From NCBI GenBank assembly GCA_963803875.1, contig CAWDOA010000016.1, positions 496,001 through 560,000 of the forward strand: a DNA stretch of 64,000 nucleotides. The letters run 5' to 3'. The notes under the pieces were generated by a model. The model searched no databases. It was given only the letters and a program-made list of their open reading frames with translations, and had not been told where the DNA came from. Both the position numbers and the translations under genes were made by a program. Source of the stretch: JABDIY01 sp963803875 (GTDB lineage: Bacteria; Actinomycetota; Acidimicrobiia; Acidimicrobiales; SZUA-35). Of the stretch, positions 35,118-44,164 are shown in pieces (positions within the stretch are counted from its first letter, which is position 1; each line of letters starts with the position of its first letter).

Positions 35118-35210
35118 ACCCTTGCAGGGGACGTTCGCGGATGATGGTCGATGTCACATCGTTTCGCTTGGATGAGCGGCACCACGATGACCTGACCTAC
35201 CCTTATCTCC

Positions 35211-36203
35211 GTGGCCGCAAATCCTCTCAAACGCTTGCCGACGTCGGAGCTCGACACCCGCCGGGTGGAACAGACCCTTTTGGATACGGTCCACATTGAT
35301 GGAGACCCGTATCTCACCGAGATCGCTTCGCACCTGATCAAGGCGGGCGGAAAACGCTTGCGTCCACGCTTTGCCATTGCTGCGGCCGCTTGTGCACTTC
35401 CTGACGGCGAACCGGTGCACATCGATGTCGTCCGTGGTGGTGTGTCGGTGGAACTGGTTCACATCGGAAGTCTCTATCACGACGACGTGATGGACGAAGC
35501 AAAACTTCGCCGTCAGGTAGAGAGTGTGAACGCTCGGTGGGGGAATCTACGCGCCATCCTCGCTGGCGATTACCTTCTGGCCAAGGCGTCTGAGATCGCA
35601 GCCGACCTCGGTGTCGAAGTGGCAGGACTGCTGGCAACGACCATCTCCCATCTTTGTCAGGGCCAAGTGGGAGAACTGCAGACCCTGTACGACACCCAAC
35701 GCAACGAAACCCACTATTTCCCCAGCATCGAAGGCAAGACCGCCTCGCTCTACGCTGCTGCCGCCCGTATCGGAGGGATCGTGAGCGGACAGGATCGGAT
35801 CGCCATCGACTCGCTCACCGAATTTGGTCGTCTCTATGGAATGGCGTTCCAGGTGGTGGATGACATCCTCGATGTGGTGGCCTCGGATGAGCAGCTCGGC
35901 AAACCGGCAGGCAACGACATGCTCGAAGGCGTGTACTCGCTACCGGTGATTCACACACTGCAATCCTCTGCGGGCCGGGATCTACGACCGCTCTTGAGTG
36001 AAGACATGTCCGAAACAGATCGTCTCTCGGCCATCGAGATCGTGAGGAATGGTCCCGGTGTTGCCTCCGCTCACGACGTCGCAGTCGGCTTTGCCAACGA
36101 AGCCAAGGATGTCATCGCCACCGTGGGCGACAACGAAGTTGCCAATTCCCTGGCAGCGGCTTGCGATCACCTCGTGGCCTCGGCCACCGCCGTCACCCGC
36201 TGA
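35211..36203 (+). CDS. polyprenyl diphosphate synthase (trans, long-chain type)
   Basis: 330 residues from GTG 35211. Both aspartate-rich motifs are present: HIGSLYHDDVMDEAKLRR (DDxxD) and AFQVVDDILDVVASDEQLGK, with KAGGKRLRPRF at the diphosphate site. This group (GrcC/IspB/HepT-like) makes C35-C50 chains for menaquinone; exact length cannot be read from the sequence. It is followed by the 99-bp repeat array and clpC. Confidence 0.93.
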   Translation: MAANPLKRLPTSELDTRRVEQTLLDTVHIDGDPYLTEIASHLIKAGGKRLRPRFAIAAAACALPDGEPVHIDVVRGGVSVELVHIGSLYHDDVMDEAKLRRQVESVNARWGNLRAILAGDYLLAKASEIAADLGVEVAGLLATTISHLCQGQVGELQTLYDTQRNETHYFPSIEGKTASLYAAAARIGGIVSGQDRIAIDSLTEFGRLYGMAFQVVDDILDVVASDEQLGKPAGNDMLEGVYSLPVIHTLQSSAGRDLRPLLSEDMSETDRLSAIEIVRNGPGVASAHDVAVGFANEAKDVIATVGDNEVANSLAAACDHLVASATAVTR

Positions 36204-36230
36204 GGTACCTGCGGTGGAGCAGCGCCGGCG

Positions 36231-36527
36231 GCTGGTTGTTTGAGCGGGTCGTGGGCACCGGGTAGAGAAGCGTTTCGGCGCTCTGCGCCGAAAGGCGGTT
36301 GGTGAGGAGGCGTTCAGCGCCGACGAACGGCTGGTTGTTTGAGCGGGTCGTGGGCACCGGGTAGAGAAGCGTTTCGGCGCTCTGCGCCGAAAGGCGGTTA
36401 GTGAGGAGGCGTTCAGCGCCGACGAACGGCTGGTTGATTGAGCGGGTCGTGGGCACCGGGTAGAGAAGCGTTTCGGCGCTCTGCGCCGAAAGGCGGTTAG
36501 TGAGGAGGCGTTCAGCGCCGACGAACG
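36231..36527 (-). repeat. three tandem 99-bp hairpin repeats
   Basis: Units at 36231-36329, 36330-36428 and 36429-36527, differing at only a few positions (for example GTTTGAG versus GATTGAG, and GGTTGGTG versus GGTTAGTG). Each unit contains a perfect 9-bp hairpin, TTTCGGCGC-TCT-GCGCCGAAA. Because 99 is a multiple of three, spurious frames stay open through the array; I do not regard them as genes. A flanking segment to about 36575 and the unit itself match 21488-21587 in opposite orientation. The remaining gap to the clpC ATG (36576-36708) shows only promoter-like sequence. Confidence 0.92.
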
Positions 36528-36708
36528 GCAGGTACGAGCGAAGGCGAGCGGAGGCAGAGAAAGGGAACAATCCGTCCGCTCGGTTCGTTGGATCTGGTAA
36601 GGGCCCGTCAAACTAGGCCAAACGGCTCATTCCGCTTTCACTCTCGCCGACCTTCATATCGAGGGACCGGTAGACTCACCCCACCACCCTCGATCGAAAA
36701 GAGGATCC

Positions 36709-39240
36709 ATGTTCGAACGTTTTACAGACCGGGCCCGCCGTGTGGTCGTCTTGGCCCAAGAAGAAGCCCGTCTGCTCAACCACAATTACATCGGCACCGA
36801 GCACATCCTCCTCGGTCTGATCCACGAAGGCGAAGGTGTTGCCGCCAAGGCCCTCGAATCGCTGTCTATCAGCCTTGAAGGTGTCCGTGAGCAGGTGCAG
36901 GACATCATTGGTCAGGGCTCCAGCTCGCCTAGCGGACACATTCCCTTCACCCCTCGTGCCAAGAAGGTGCTCGAACTTTCGCTGCGGGAAGCGCTACAAC
37001 TCGGCCACAACTACATCGGCACCGAGCACATCCTCCTCGGTCTGATCCGCGAAGGTGAAGGTGTCGCCGCTCAGGTTCTGGTGAAACTCGGCGCCGACCT
37101 CTCCCGGGTGCGACAGCAGGTGATTCAGCTTCTCTCGGGCTACAGCGGTCCCTCCAGCCAGGGATCGGCTCCCGGTGAGGGTGGCCCCGGAAAGGCTGGC
37201 GCGACCAGTGGCGGTACCGGAGGCGAGACCCAGTCTGGTTCGCTCATCCTCGATCAGTTCGGCCGCAACATGACCCAGCTGGCCCGGGAGAAGAAGCTCG
37301 ATCCGGTCATCGGTCGGGGTCGTGAGGCCGAGCGTCTCATGCAGGTGCTGAGCCGCCGTACGAAGAACAACCCTGTTCTCATCGGTGAACCCGGCGTGGG
37401 CAAGACCGCCATCGTCGAAGGCTTGGCTCAGATGATCGCCAACGACGAGGTCCCGGAGACCCTCGACGGCAAGCAGCTCTACACCCTCGACCTTGGTGCA
37501 CTCGTCGCCGGGTCGCGCTACCGCGGCGACTTCGAGGAACGTCTCAAGAAGGTTCTCAAAGAGATCAAGACCCGGGGCGACATCGTCCTCTTCATCGACG
37601 AGATCCACACGCTGGTCGGGGCGGGTGCGGCCGAAGGTGCCATCGATGCCGCCAGCATCCTCAAGCCGATGCTGGCCCGCGGTGAACTTCAGACAATCGG
37701 TGCCACCACAATCGACGAGTATCGCAAGCACCTCGAGAAGGACGCCGCTCTCGAGCGTCGCTTCCAGCCGATCAAGGTCGAGGAACCCACGGTGGAACAC
37801 ACCATCGAGATTCTCAAAGGGCTCCGTGACCGCTACGAAAGCCACCACCGGGTGACGATCACCGATCAGGCGCTCGTCGCCGCCGCCAACCTGGCTGACC
37901 GCTACATCGCCGATCGCCATCTCCCCGACAAAGCCATCGACCTCATCGACGAGGCCGGTTCCCGCCTGCGTATCAAGCGCATGGCTACCCCGCCCGAGTT
38001 CAAAGAGATCGAAACCCAGTTGTCCGGGATAGTGGAGAAGAAGAAGGAAGCGGTGGAGTCCCAGGACTTCGAAGCAGCCGGAAACCTCCGCGACGAGGAG
38101 AAGGAACTTCTGGCCCGCAAGGCCGAGATGGAGTCCGAGATCAAAGCCTCCGGTGTCGACCTCTTCGACGAGGTCAACGAAGAATCGATCGCCGAAGTTC
38201 TCAGCATCTGGACCGGCATTCCCGTCTACAAGCTCACCGAAGAAGAGACCGAGAAGCTCCTGCGTATGGAGGATGAACTCCACAAGCGGGTCATTGGTCA
38301 GGAAGACGCCATCAAGGCCGTTTCCCAGAGTATTCGCCGCACCCGCGCCGGCCTGAAGGACCCCAAACGTCCCTCCGGTTCGTTCATCTTCCTGGGCCCG
38401 ACCGGTGTCGGCAAGACCGAGCTGGCCAAGACGCTCAGCGCCTTCCTGTTCGGCGACGACAACGCCCTCATCACCCTCGACATGTCCGAGTACATGGAGA
38501 AACACACGGTGTCCCGCCTCGTCGGTTCACCTCCGGGGTATGTCGGCTACGAAGAGGGCGGCCAGCTCACCGAGGCTGTGCGCCGCAAGCCCTTCTCCGT
38601 GGTCCTGTTCGACGAGATCGAAAAGGCTCACCCCGACGTGTTCAATACCCTTCTCCAGATCCTGGAAGAGGGTCGGCTCACCGATAGCCAAGGTCGGAGT
38701 GTCGACTTCCGGAACACGGTGTTGATCATGACCTCGAACCTGGGCACCCAGGATCTTCGCAAGGCCCAGCTGGGGTTCGCCAGGAGCGACGAGGCCGTTA
38801 CCTACGAACGCATGAAGGAAAAGGTCAACGACGCTCTCAAGTTGCACTTCCGCCCTGAATTCTTGAATCGTGTCGACGAAACGATCGTCTTTCACGAGCT
38901 CTCCAAGCCCGAAGTCACCGAGATCGTTGATCTTCTCATCGCTCGCACTGCCGAGCAGCTCGAGGGTCAGGGAATCGGGCTGGAGCTCACCGTCGATGCC
39001 AAGCATCTGTTGGCCGATAGTGGATACGACCCCACCATGGGCGCTCGACCGCTGCGTCGGGCCATCCAGCGGATGATCGAAGATCAGCTGTCCGAGAAGC
39101 TGCTGTACAAGGAGTTCCGGGCCGGTCAGATTATTGTGGTCGATGTGGTCACCAACGACGACGGTGACAAAGAGCTGAGCTTCACCGCTCACGAAGGCTT
39201 CCAGCCCCCCAGCACTCCAGAACTCGCCGAAGAGGTCTGA
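36709..39240 (+). CDS. clpC: ATP-dependent Clp protease ATPase subunit ClpC
   Basis: 843 residues. It unfolds proteins for ClpP. Domains in order: duplicated Clp N repeats (NHNYIGTEHILLGLIHEGEG and GHNYIGTEHILLGLIREGEG), AAA+ domain 1 (GEPGVGKTAIVEGLAQMI; IVLFIDEIHTLVGAG), a UVR/middle coiled domain near residues 430-470, AAA+ domain 2 (LGPTGVGKTELAKTLSAFLF) and the ClpP-docking loop region QLGFAR. It is complete. No CtsR gene (repressor) is in the block. Confidence 0.97.
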   Translation: MFERFTDRARRVVVLAQEEARLLNHNYIGTEHILLGLIHEGEGVAAKALESLSISLEGVREQVQDIIGQGSSSPSGHIPFTPRAKKVLELSLREALQLGHNYIGTEHILLGLIREGEGVAAQVLVKLGADLSRVRQQVIQLLSGYSGPSSQGSAPGEGGPGKAGATSGGTGGETQSGSLILDQFGRNMTQLAREKKLDPVIGRGREAERLMQVLSRRTKNNPVLIGEPGVGKTAIVEGLAQMIANDEVPETLDGKQLYTLDLGALVAGSRYRGDFEERLKKVLKEIKTRGDIVLFIDEIHTLVGAGAAEGAIDAASILKPMLARGELQTIGATTIDEYRKHLEKDAALERRFQPIKVEEPTVEHTIEILKGLRDRYESHHRVTITDQALVAAANLADRYIADRHLPDKAIDLIDEAGSRLRIKRMATPPEFKEIETQLSGIVEKKKEAVESQDFEAAGNLRDEEKELLARKAEMESEIKASGVDLFDEVNEESIAEVLSIWTGIPVYKLTEEETEKLLRMEDELHKRVIGQEDAIKAVSQSIRRTRAGLKDPKRPSGSFIFLGPTGVGKTELAKTLSAFLFGDDNALITLDMSEYMEKHTVSRLVGSPPGYVGYEEGGQLTEAVRRKPFSVVLFDEIEKAHPDVFNTLLQILEEGRLTDSQGRSVDFRNTVLIMTSNLGTQDLRKAQLGFARSDEAVTYERMKEKVNDALKLHFRPEFLNRVDETIVFHELSKPEVTEIVDLLIARTAEQLEGQGIGLELTVDAKHLLADSGYDPTMGARPLRRAIQRMIEDQLSEKLLYKEFRAGQIIVVDVVTNDDGDKELSFTAHEGFQPPSTPELAEEV

Positions 39241-39248
39241 CCTTCTCG

Positions 39249-39264
39249 CTGGCGCCGGCGCCAG
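39249..39264. promoter_or_regulatory. 16-bp perfect palindrome between clpC and the lipoprotein-HAD gene
   Basis: CTGGCGCCGGCGCCAG reads the same on both strands and lies 8 bp after the clpC stop and 25 bp before the next start. It could be an operator or simply part of a GC-rich terminator; no T-run follows. Confidence 0.35.
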
Positions 39265-39288
39265 ACCCCGGGTACTACGCTGTGGCGA

Positions 39289-40794
39289 GTGTCTTCGCGG
39301 AGTGTGATCAGAATCATGTGGCGCGCTGCGCTGTTTGCGTTGGTGCTGCTTCTTACGGGCTGTGATGCCGAGATTCTCACCACGATCCAGGTGGAAGACG
39401 ACGGCTCGGGCACCGTCGAGGTTGCGGTGGTTCTGGATCCTGAACTAGCGCGCGAACTCCCCGATCTGGAAGCAGCAGGTCTAGCACTTGCCGATGCTGA
39501 CGATTCGGGTTGGTCCGTCGAACCTCGCGAGCTCGACGACGATGGTAGGACCCGCATTCGAGCTCAGAAGGCGTTTGCCAATCCCGCGCAGTTCGCCGAA
39601 ACGATGGATGAGATCGCCGGATCTGAGGGGCTGTTCGGTGGTTTTTCACTGGTGAAGGAGAGCAGCTTCGCTCAGGTCTCCTACGCCGTGAACGGGCGAC
39701 TTGCAGCCAATGGGTTCTCCGGTTTCAGCGATGCTGAACTCGATGCGTTGTTGGGTGAGTCGCTGGAGACCTTTGTCGAGCGACTCAACGCCGATCCTTC
39801 ACAAGTGAACGTGCGCCTGTCGCTTACCCTTCCGGGTGAGGTTCGGCCGGACGGTTCCAACGGAACTCGGCTGGACCAGGCGTCGGATTCGACCGCTCGA
39901 TTCTGGTCAACGACCCTCTCCAACTCCTCGGAGGTGATCGTTCAGTCCGAAAGCACCACCCGGGAGATCGGCCCGCTGGTAGCCCTGGGAGTTGCCGTGC
40001 TCTCCGGCGCGGTGGCTCTGCTGCTGGCCTTGGCTGTTGTCTTGCGGGTTCTCCAGAATCGGCAGAAACCCGCTCCCAAAGCGACGAACCGTCCTTCGGC
40101 GCGAGCTCCGAAGAAAGATCCCGAGATCGTCCTCAGTGATCAGGATCCCGACACAGCGGTGTCGGCCAACCCGACGGTGGTGGCACTCGATGGGATGGGG
40201 GTTCTCTACGGAACCGCCGCCGATATTGACGATGTGCTGATCCCGTTCTGTTTCGAGAAGGGGTCGCCGCTCACGGCCGATGAGATCGCGGCCAGGGCCC
40301 GTCAATTGAGTTTGGGTCGAATCGAGCCTTCGGCATTCTGGCAACTCGTCGGGGTCCCTGGGGACCCCTCCGAACTCGACGACGAGTACCTCGCCAAACA
40401 TGCGCTCAAGCCCGGGGTGGTGAAGTTTCTGCGTTCGCTTCGAGATCGTGAGGTGCGGGTGGCGTGCTTCACCAACGACTCCGCTACGTGGGCCCGCAAA
40501 CTTCGGCAGCGCCACAGTCTCGACACTCTGGTCGACCCCTGGGTCGTGAGCGGTGCGGTCGGCGTGAGGAAGCCCGATCGACCCATTTTCGAGGTGTTAC
40601 GCCGACTCACCGGTCAGCCGCCGGCGAACATCCTGGTGGTGGACGACCAGCTCCACATCCTGGATGCTGCCCGAGCCCTCGGCTATCGGACTGCGTGGTT
40701 CGCACCCGACGCTGCAGCCGAGGACGCCCGCGGCCACTCGATCCTGCGCAGCTTCGACGTCCCGGACCAGCCGGCACCCGAGCCGGCGGTGTAG
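39289..40794 (+). CDS. lipoprotein (LppM-like) fused to a cytosolic HAD-like domain
   Basis: 501 residues from GTG 39289 (ATG 39316 also possible). A signal peptide ends in the lipobox LLLTGC, followed by an extracellular DUF3153/LppM-like domain (LTTIQVEDDGSGTVEVAVVL). One membrane helix stands at about residues 226-248, then a basic/disordered linker, then a HAD hydrolase-like domain (VVALDGMGVLYGT; VACFTNDSATWARKLR; VGVRKPDRPIFEVL; NILVVDDQLHILDAARALGY). Motif I reads D-G-M where active HADs have D-x-D, so the acid/base Asp is missing. The chain would join a surface domain to a cytosolic sensor-like domain. Function unknown. Confidence 0.75.
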   Translation: MSSRSVIRIMWRAALFALVLLLTGCDAEILTTIQVEDDGSGTVEVAVVLDPELARELPDLEAAGLALADADDSGWSVEPRELDDDGRTRIRAQKAFANPAQFAETMDEIAGSEGLFGGFSLVKESSFAQVSYAVNGRLAANGFSGFSDAELDALLGESLETFVERLNADPSQVNVRLSLTLPGEVRPDGSNGTRLDQASDSTARFWSTTLSNSSEVIVQSESTTREIGPLVALGVAVLSGAVALLLALAVVLRVLQNRQKPAPKATNRPSARAPKKDPEIVLSDQDPDTAVSANPTVVALDGMGVLYGTAADIDDVLIPFCFEKGSPLTADEIAARARQLSLGRIEPSAFWQLVGVPGDPSELDDEYLAKHALKPGVVKFLRSLRDREVRVACFTNDSATWARKLRQRHSLDTLVDPWVVSGAVGVRKPDRPIFEVLRRLTGQPPANILVVDDQLHILDAARALGYRTAWFAPDAAAEDARGHSILRSFDVPDQPAPEPAV

Positions 40795-40892
40795 GCCATA
40801 GCCCCGCCCAGCTGGTCGAGAACCTGTCTCAAAAGCCTTGACACACTCCGGGCGAGCGCTGGACTGTCACACCCCCCAACGATGATCTAGGA

Positions 40893-42236
40893 ATGAGTAC
40901 ATCAACGACGTTTGCCTGTTCTGAGTGCGGCAGGGATCACCCGAAATGGCAGGGGATCTGTGCAGGGTGCCAGGCGTGGCACACCATCCCGGAGCGACCG
41001 GTGGCCAAACGAGCCTTTGTCGATGGGATCGAGCTCGTGCCATTGGGAAAGGTCGATCAAGCTCAATCGATCCCGGTTCCAACAACCGTGGAGGAGATCG
41101 ATCGGGTGCTCGGAGGTGGGTTTGTTCCGGGATCTGTCTCGTTGCTGTCGGGCGAACCCGGAATCGGCAAGAGCACGCTGACCCTTCAACTGGCACTCCG
41201 TATCGCTCGAACCGGGGCAAGCGTCGTTCTCGTCACCGGAGAAGAGGCGCCTACCCAGGTGGCGGCCCGCGCCAGTCGGATCCACAATCGCCCGATTCCA
41301 GAAGCGTTGAGTGTGCTCGATACCACCGACACCGGTCAGGTGATCAACATGATGGAGAAGCACCGCCCCCAGATGGTGATCGTCGACTCGGTGCAGATGC
41401 TCAAGAGCCAGGACGAGGGAGGTTCTCTGGGATCTCCCGCCTTGCTACGTACGGTTGCCGGTCTGCTGGCCGACGCTGCCAAGAAGCACACCGTGTCGCT
41501 TCTGCTCATCGGGCACGTCACCAAAGACGGAGGGCTCGCAGGACCTCGGACCCTGGAACATCTCGTCGATACCGTGCTCAGTTTCGACGGTGACCGGCGC
41601 AACGATTTGCGGTTCTTGCGCTGCATCAAACACCGCTTTGGTCCTGCCAGTGAAGCTGGCTTGTTCGAGATGGTCCGAACCGGCCTGATCCCGGTGAGAG
41701 ACCCGAGCGCTCGATTTCTTGCCGACCGAAATCCACAGCTGGCAGGTTCTGCCGTCGCACCAGTCCTCGAAGGGCGCCGGCCGGTGATGGTGGAGATTCA
41801 GGCCCTTGTCCGCAAGAGCGGCGATCGACCAACGGTCACGGCCCACAACGTGCCGGCGGGCCGTCTGAACCTGGTGAGCAGTGTCGGCAAAGACAACATG
41901 CCCGAGGTTCTGGCTGGGTTCGACACGCTGGTCTCGGCGGCCGGAGGCGCCAAGGTAGACGATCCAGGTGCTGATCTGGCAATGTTGCTCGCCATGGTGT
42001 CAGCCGCCCGAGACCTGCCCATTCCAGCCGGCCTTGCGTCGTGTGCCGAGATCGGTCTCAGCGGAGAGCTGCGCCGGGTTGCAACGATGGAACGCCGCCT
42101 GGCCGAGACCCATCGCCTCGGTTTTTCCGAGTGCATTGTGCCTCCCTCGTGTCCGGAGGGACCTACCGGACTTCAACTCCATCGCTGTGGCACCGTCGTT
42201 GACGCACTCGAGATGTTACTGGGGGTAACAGCCTGA
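40893..42236 (+). CDS. radA: DNA repair protein RadA
   Basis: 447 residues. N-terminal zinc finger CSECGRDHPKWQGICAGC, RecA-like core with Walker A LSGEPGIGKSTLTLQLAL, the RadA-specific motif as KHRFG (usually KNRFG) in LRCIKHRFGPASEAGLFEM, and a Lon-like C-terminal domain. It helps branch migration in recombination. disA follows 33 bp downstream, as is common in actinobacteria and firmicutes. Confidence 0.96.
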   Translation: MSTSTTFACSECGRDHPKWQGICAGCQAWHTIPERPVAKRAFVDGIELVPLGKVDQAQSIPVPTTVEEIDRVLGGGFVPGSVSLLSGEPGIGKSTLTLQLALRIARTGASVVLVTGEEAPTQVAARASRIHNRPIPEALSVLDTTDTGQVINMMEKHRPQMVIVDSVQMLKSQDEGGSLGSPALLRTVAGLLADAAKKHTVSLLLIGHVTKDGGLAGPRTLEHLVDTVLSFDGDRRNDLRFLRCIKHRFGPASEAGLFEMVRTGLIPVRDPSARFLADRNPQLAGSAVAPVLEGRRPVMVEIQALVRKSGDRPTVTAHNVPAGRLNLVSSVGKDNMPEVLAGFDTLVSAAGGAKVDDPGADLAMLLAMVSAARDLPIPAGLASCAEIGLSGELRRVATMERRLAETHRLGFSECIVPPSCPEGPTGLQLHRCGTVVDALEMLLGVTA

Positions 42237-42268
42237 CGTCAGCGCCTTCAAGGCTCTACAATCTGCCC

Positions 42269-43348
42269 ATGGATCATCAAGCTGAGCGCGCTCTCGTCCG
42301 AGTATTAGCTCAGATTGCGCCGGGCACCCCGTTGAGGGAAGGGCTCGATCGAGTCCTCCAATCTGGTCGTGGTGGCCTGATCGTGGTCGGAGATAGCCCC
42401 GAAGTGCTGAACATCTGCTCGGGCGGTTTCCTTCTCGATTCGGCCTACACGCCCCAGCGCCTCTCCGAGGTTTCCAAAATGGACGGCGCCATCATCCTCG
42501 ATCCCGACGCCACCAGGATCGCCAGGGCAAACGTCCACCTCGTGCCCAATCCAAATGTGCCCACAACCGAAACCGGCACCCGCCACCGCACGGCGGAACG
42601 GGTGGCCCGTTCCCTTGATGTGCCGGTGCTTGCAGTGTCGCAGAGCCGCAAAGAGATTCAGGTCTACATCTCCGAGGACCGCCACTCACTCGAGCCGGTG
42701 AGTCGACTGCTGGAGCGCTCCAACCAGGCAATTCAGACTCTCGAGCGCTACCGCAGCCGCCTTCACAGCGTCTCCACCAATCTCTCGGCGCTCGAGGTCG
42801 AAAACTTGGTGACCCTGCGAGACGTCGTCGAAGTGCTCCAGCGCACCGAGATGGTGGCCCGCATAGCAAAGGAGATTCAAGTCAATCTCATCGAACTCGG
42901 TACCGACGGGCGCCTGGTTCGGCTGCAGCTCGAAGAACTCATGGGTGGTGTGATCGACGATCGTCGCCTCCTGATTCGGGACTACTTCACAGAGGATGCG
43001 GGCTTCCATATCGAGCAGGCCATGGATGCGCTCGCCGGTTTGAGCGACGATGCCCTGTTCAACGAGGAAGTTCTCGCCAAGACGCTGCACCTCTCGGCGT
43101 CGGTCACCGAGCTCGATGGTGCGCTGGAGTCGCGCGGCTACCGATTGCTGTCCAAGGTCCCTCGTCTCACCGAGACAATGGTCGACGATGTGGTCGAACG
43201 ATTCGAGAGCCTCGACGCAATCTTGGGCGCCAGCGCTGCGGAGCTCCAAGAGATCGACGGAATCGACCCCTTCCGAGCTCGCAGCGTGAAAGAAAGCCTC
43301 ACCCAGCTGGTCGAAACCTCAATCCTGGATCGCCTTCAGCGGCGCTAG
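42269..43348 (+). CDS. disA: DNA integrity scanning diadenylate cyclase DisA
   Basis: 359 residues. It makes c-di-AMP from two ATP while scanning DNA. The DAC domain has the DGA motif (KMDGAIILDPDATRIARANV) and the RHR motif (TGTRHRTAERVARSLDVPVL); the middle is the helical spine, and the end carries HhH DNA-binding repeats (LLSKVPRLTETMVDDVVERF; LQEIDGIDPFRARSVKESL). Its pairing with radA fits the known RadA-DisA interplay. A c-di-AMP phosphodiesterase is not in the window. Confidence 0.96.
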   Translation: MDHQAERALVRVLAQIAPGTPLREGLDRVLQSGRGGLIVVGDSPEVLNICSGGFLLDSAYTPQRLSEVSKMDGAIILDPDATRIARANVHLVPNPNVPTTETGTRHRTAERVARSLDVPVLAVSQSRKEIQVYISEDRHSLEPVSRLLERSNQAIQTLERYRSRLHSVSTNLSALEVENLVTLRDVVEVLQRTEMVARIAKEIQVNLIELGTDGRLVRLQLEELMGGVIDDRRLLIRDYFTEDAGFHIEQAMDALAGLSDDALFNEEVLAKTLHLSASVTELDGALESRGYRLLSKVPRLTETMVDDVVERFESLDAILGASAAELQEIDGIDPFRARSVKESLTQLVETSILDRLQRR

Positions 43349-43419
43349 ATCCTCAGTCGCCCGCGGCCTCACCGTCGGGGCCATTCAGGCGCCGCGCAGG
43401 CAACCAGCGATCGTGACGC

Positions 43420-44115
43420 CTATCGTGCTCGAAGTTCGAGCTGTTGGCGGTTGCGGATGTGGTAGCGGCGGTCGCGCTGTTCGATCCATCCAAGACGTAC
43501 AAAGCTGGCTATGGCCTTGTTCACCCGTTCCCGGCTGGCGCCGACCATTCCGGCCAGTTCTTCCTGGGTGACCGGCAAGGCGAAATCGTCGGTGTCGCCG
43601 GCAATCTCGAGAAGCCGTTTGGCGGTACGACCGGTGACGTCGAGAAACACCGAGTCGGCCAGAACACCATCCATTGCCCGGAGGCGACCTGCGAGCAGCG
43701 CCACGACGCGCCAGAGGTGTTCAGGCTCATCTTGGTAGAGCTGGTGAAGAGGACCGTAGGGGATCACGAGGACCTCGGATGGTTCCAGCGCCCGACCATC
43801 CGTGGATCGGTTGCGCTGGTCGAAAAGCGGCATCTCACCGAACAGATCGCCCTTCTCCATCAGCGCCACGACGCTTTCTCGCCCGTCGATCGAACGGTTC
43901 ACCATGGCAACCCGGCCTGCCATCGTGACGAAAAGTTCTGCCGGTTCGTCGTCTTCGCTGAAGAGCACGTCTCCCCGCTTGAGCTTGCGAAGTTCTGACT
44001 GAGCGGCGATAACCGCAAGCGTCTCTTCCTCAAGCCCAGAAAAGAGTTCGACGTCAGACAACAACGTGGGATCAATCACGTCTACACCGTACATCGGACC
44101 AGTGGAAAATGTCAC
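43420..44115 (-). CDS. Crp/Fnr-family transcription regulator
   Basis: 231 residues; ATG 44115 or the internal MYGVDVIDP start. The cyclic-nucleotide-binding barrel shows LFSGLEEETLAVIAAQSELR, the phosphate cassette region ALMEKGDLFGEMPLFDQRNR and PSEVLVIPYGPLHQLY. The C-terminal helix-turn-helix is PVTQEELAGMVGASRERVNK. It resembles actinobacterial cAMP-responsive Crp/GlxR. It is divergent from ispD with a 49-bp gap. In mycobacteria this position, between disA and ispD, is held by carD. Confidence 0.9.
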   Translation of the reverse strand: MTFSTGPMYGVDVIDPTLLSDVELFSGLEEETLAVIAAQSELRKLKRGDVLFSEDDEPAELFVTMAGRVAMVNRSIDGRESVVALMEKGDLFGEMPLFDQRNRSTDGRALEPSEVLVIPYGPLHQLYQDEPEHLWRVVALLAGRLRAMDGVLADSVFLDVTGRTAKRLLEIAGDTDDFALPVTQEELAGMVGASRERVNKAIASFVRLGWIEQRDRRYHIRNRQQLELRAR

Positions 44116-44164
44116 AGTTTGGACGCTCCCTTCCTACTCACGGGGCTGTGGGTAGCCTTGAGGG

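Noticed and set aside
36231..36527. The 99-bp array as a CRISPR array
   Set aside because: Units are contiguous and nearly identical over the full length, with no unique spacers and no cas genes in the window.
35982..36611. Minus-strand 209-residue frame with a perfectly repeating protein through the 99-bp array
   Set aside because: The repeat length is a multiple of three, so several frames stay open; product is Ser/Arg-rich without a family and overlaps the polyprenyl synthase gene.
36994..38505. A 503-residue open frame on the minus strand inside clpC
   Set aside because: It is the mirror of strong clpC codon bias; every ClpC motif is on the plus strand and the minus product resembles no family.
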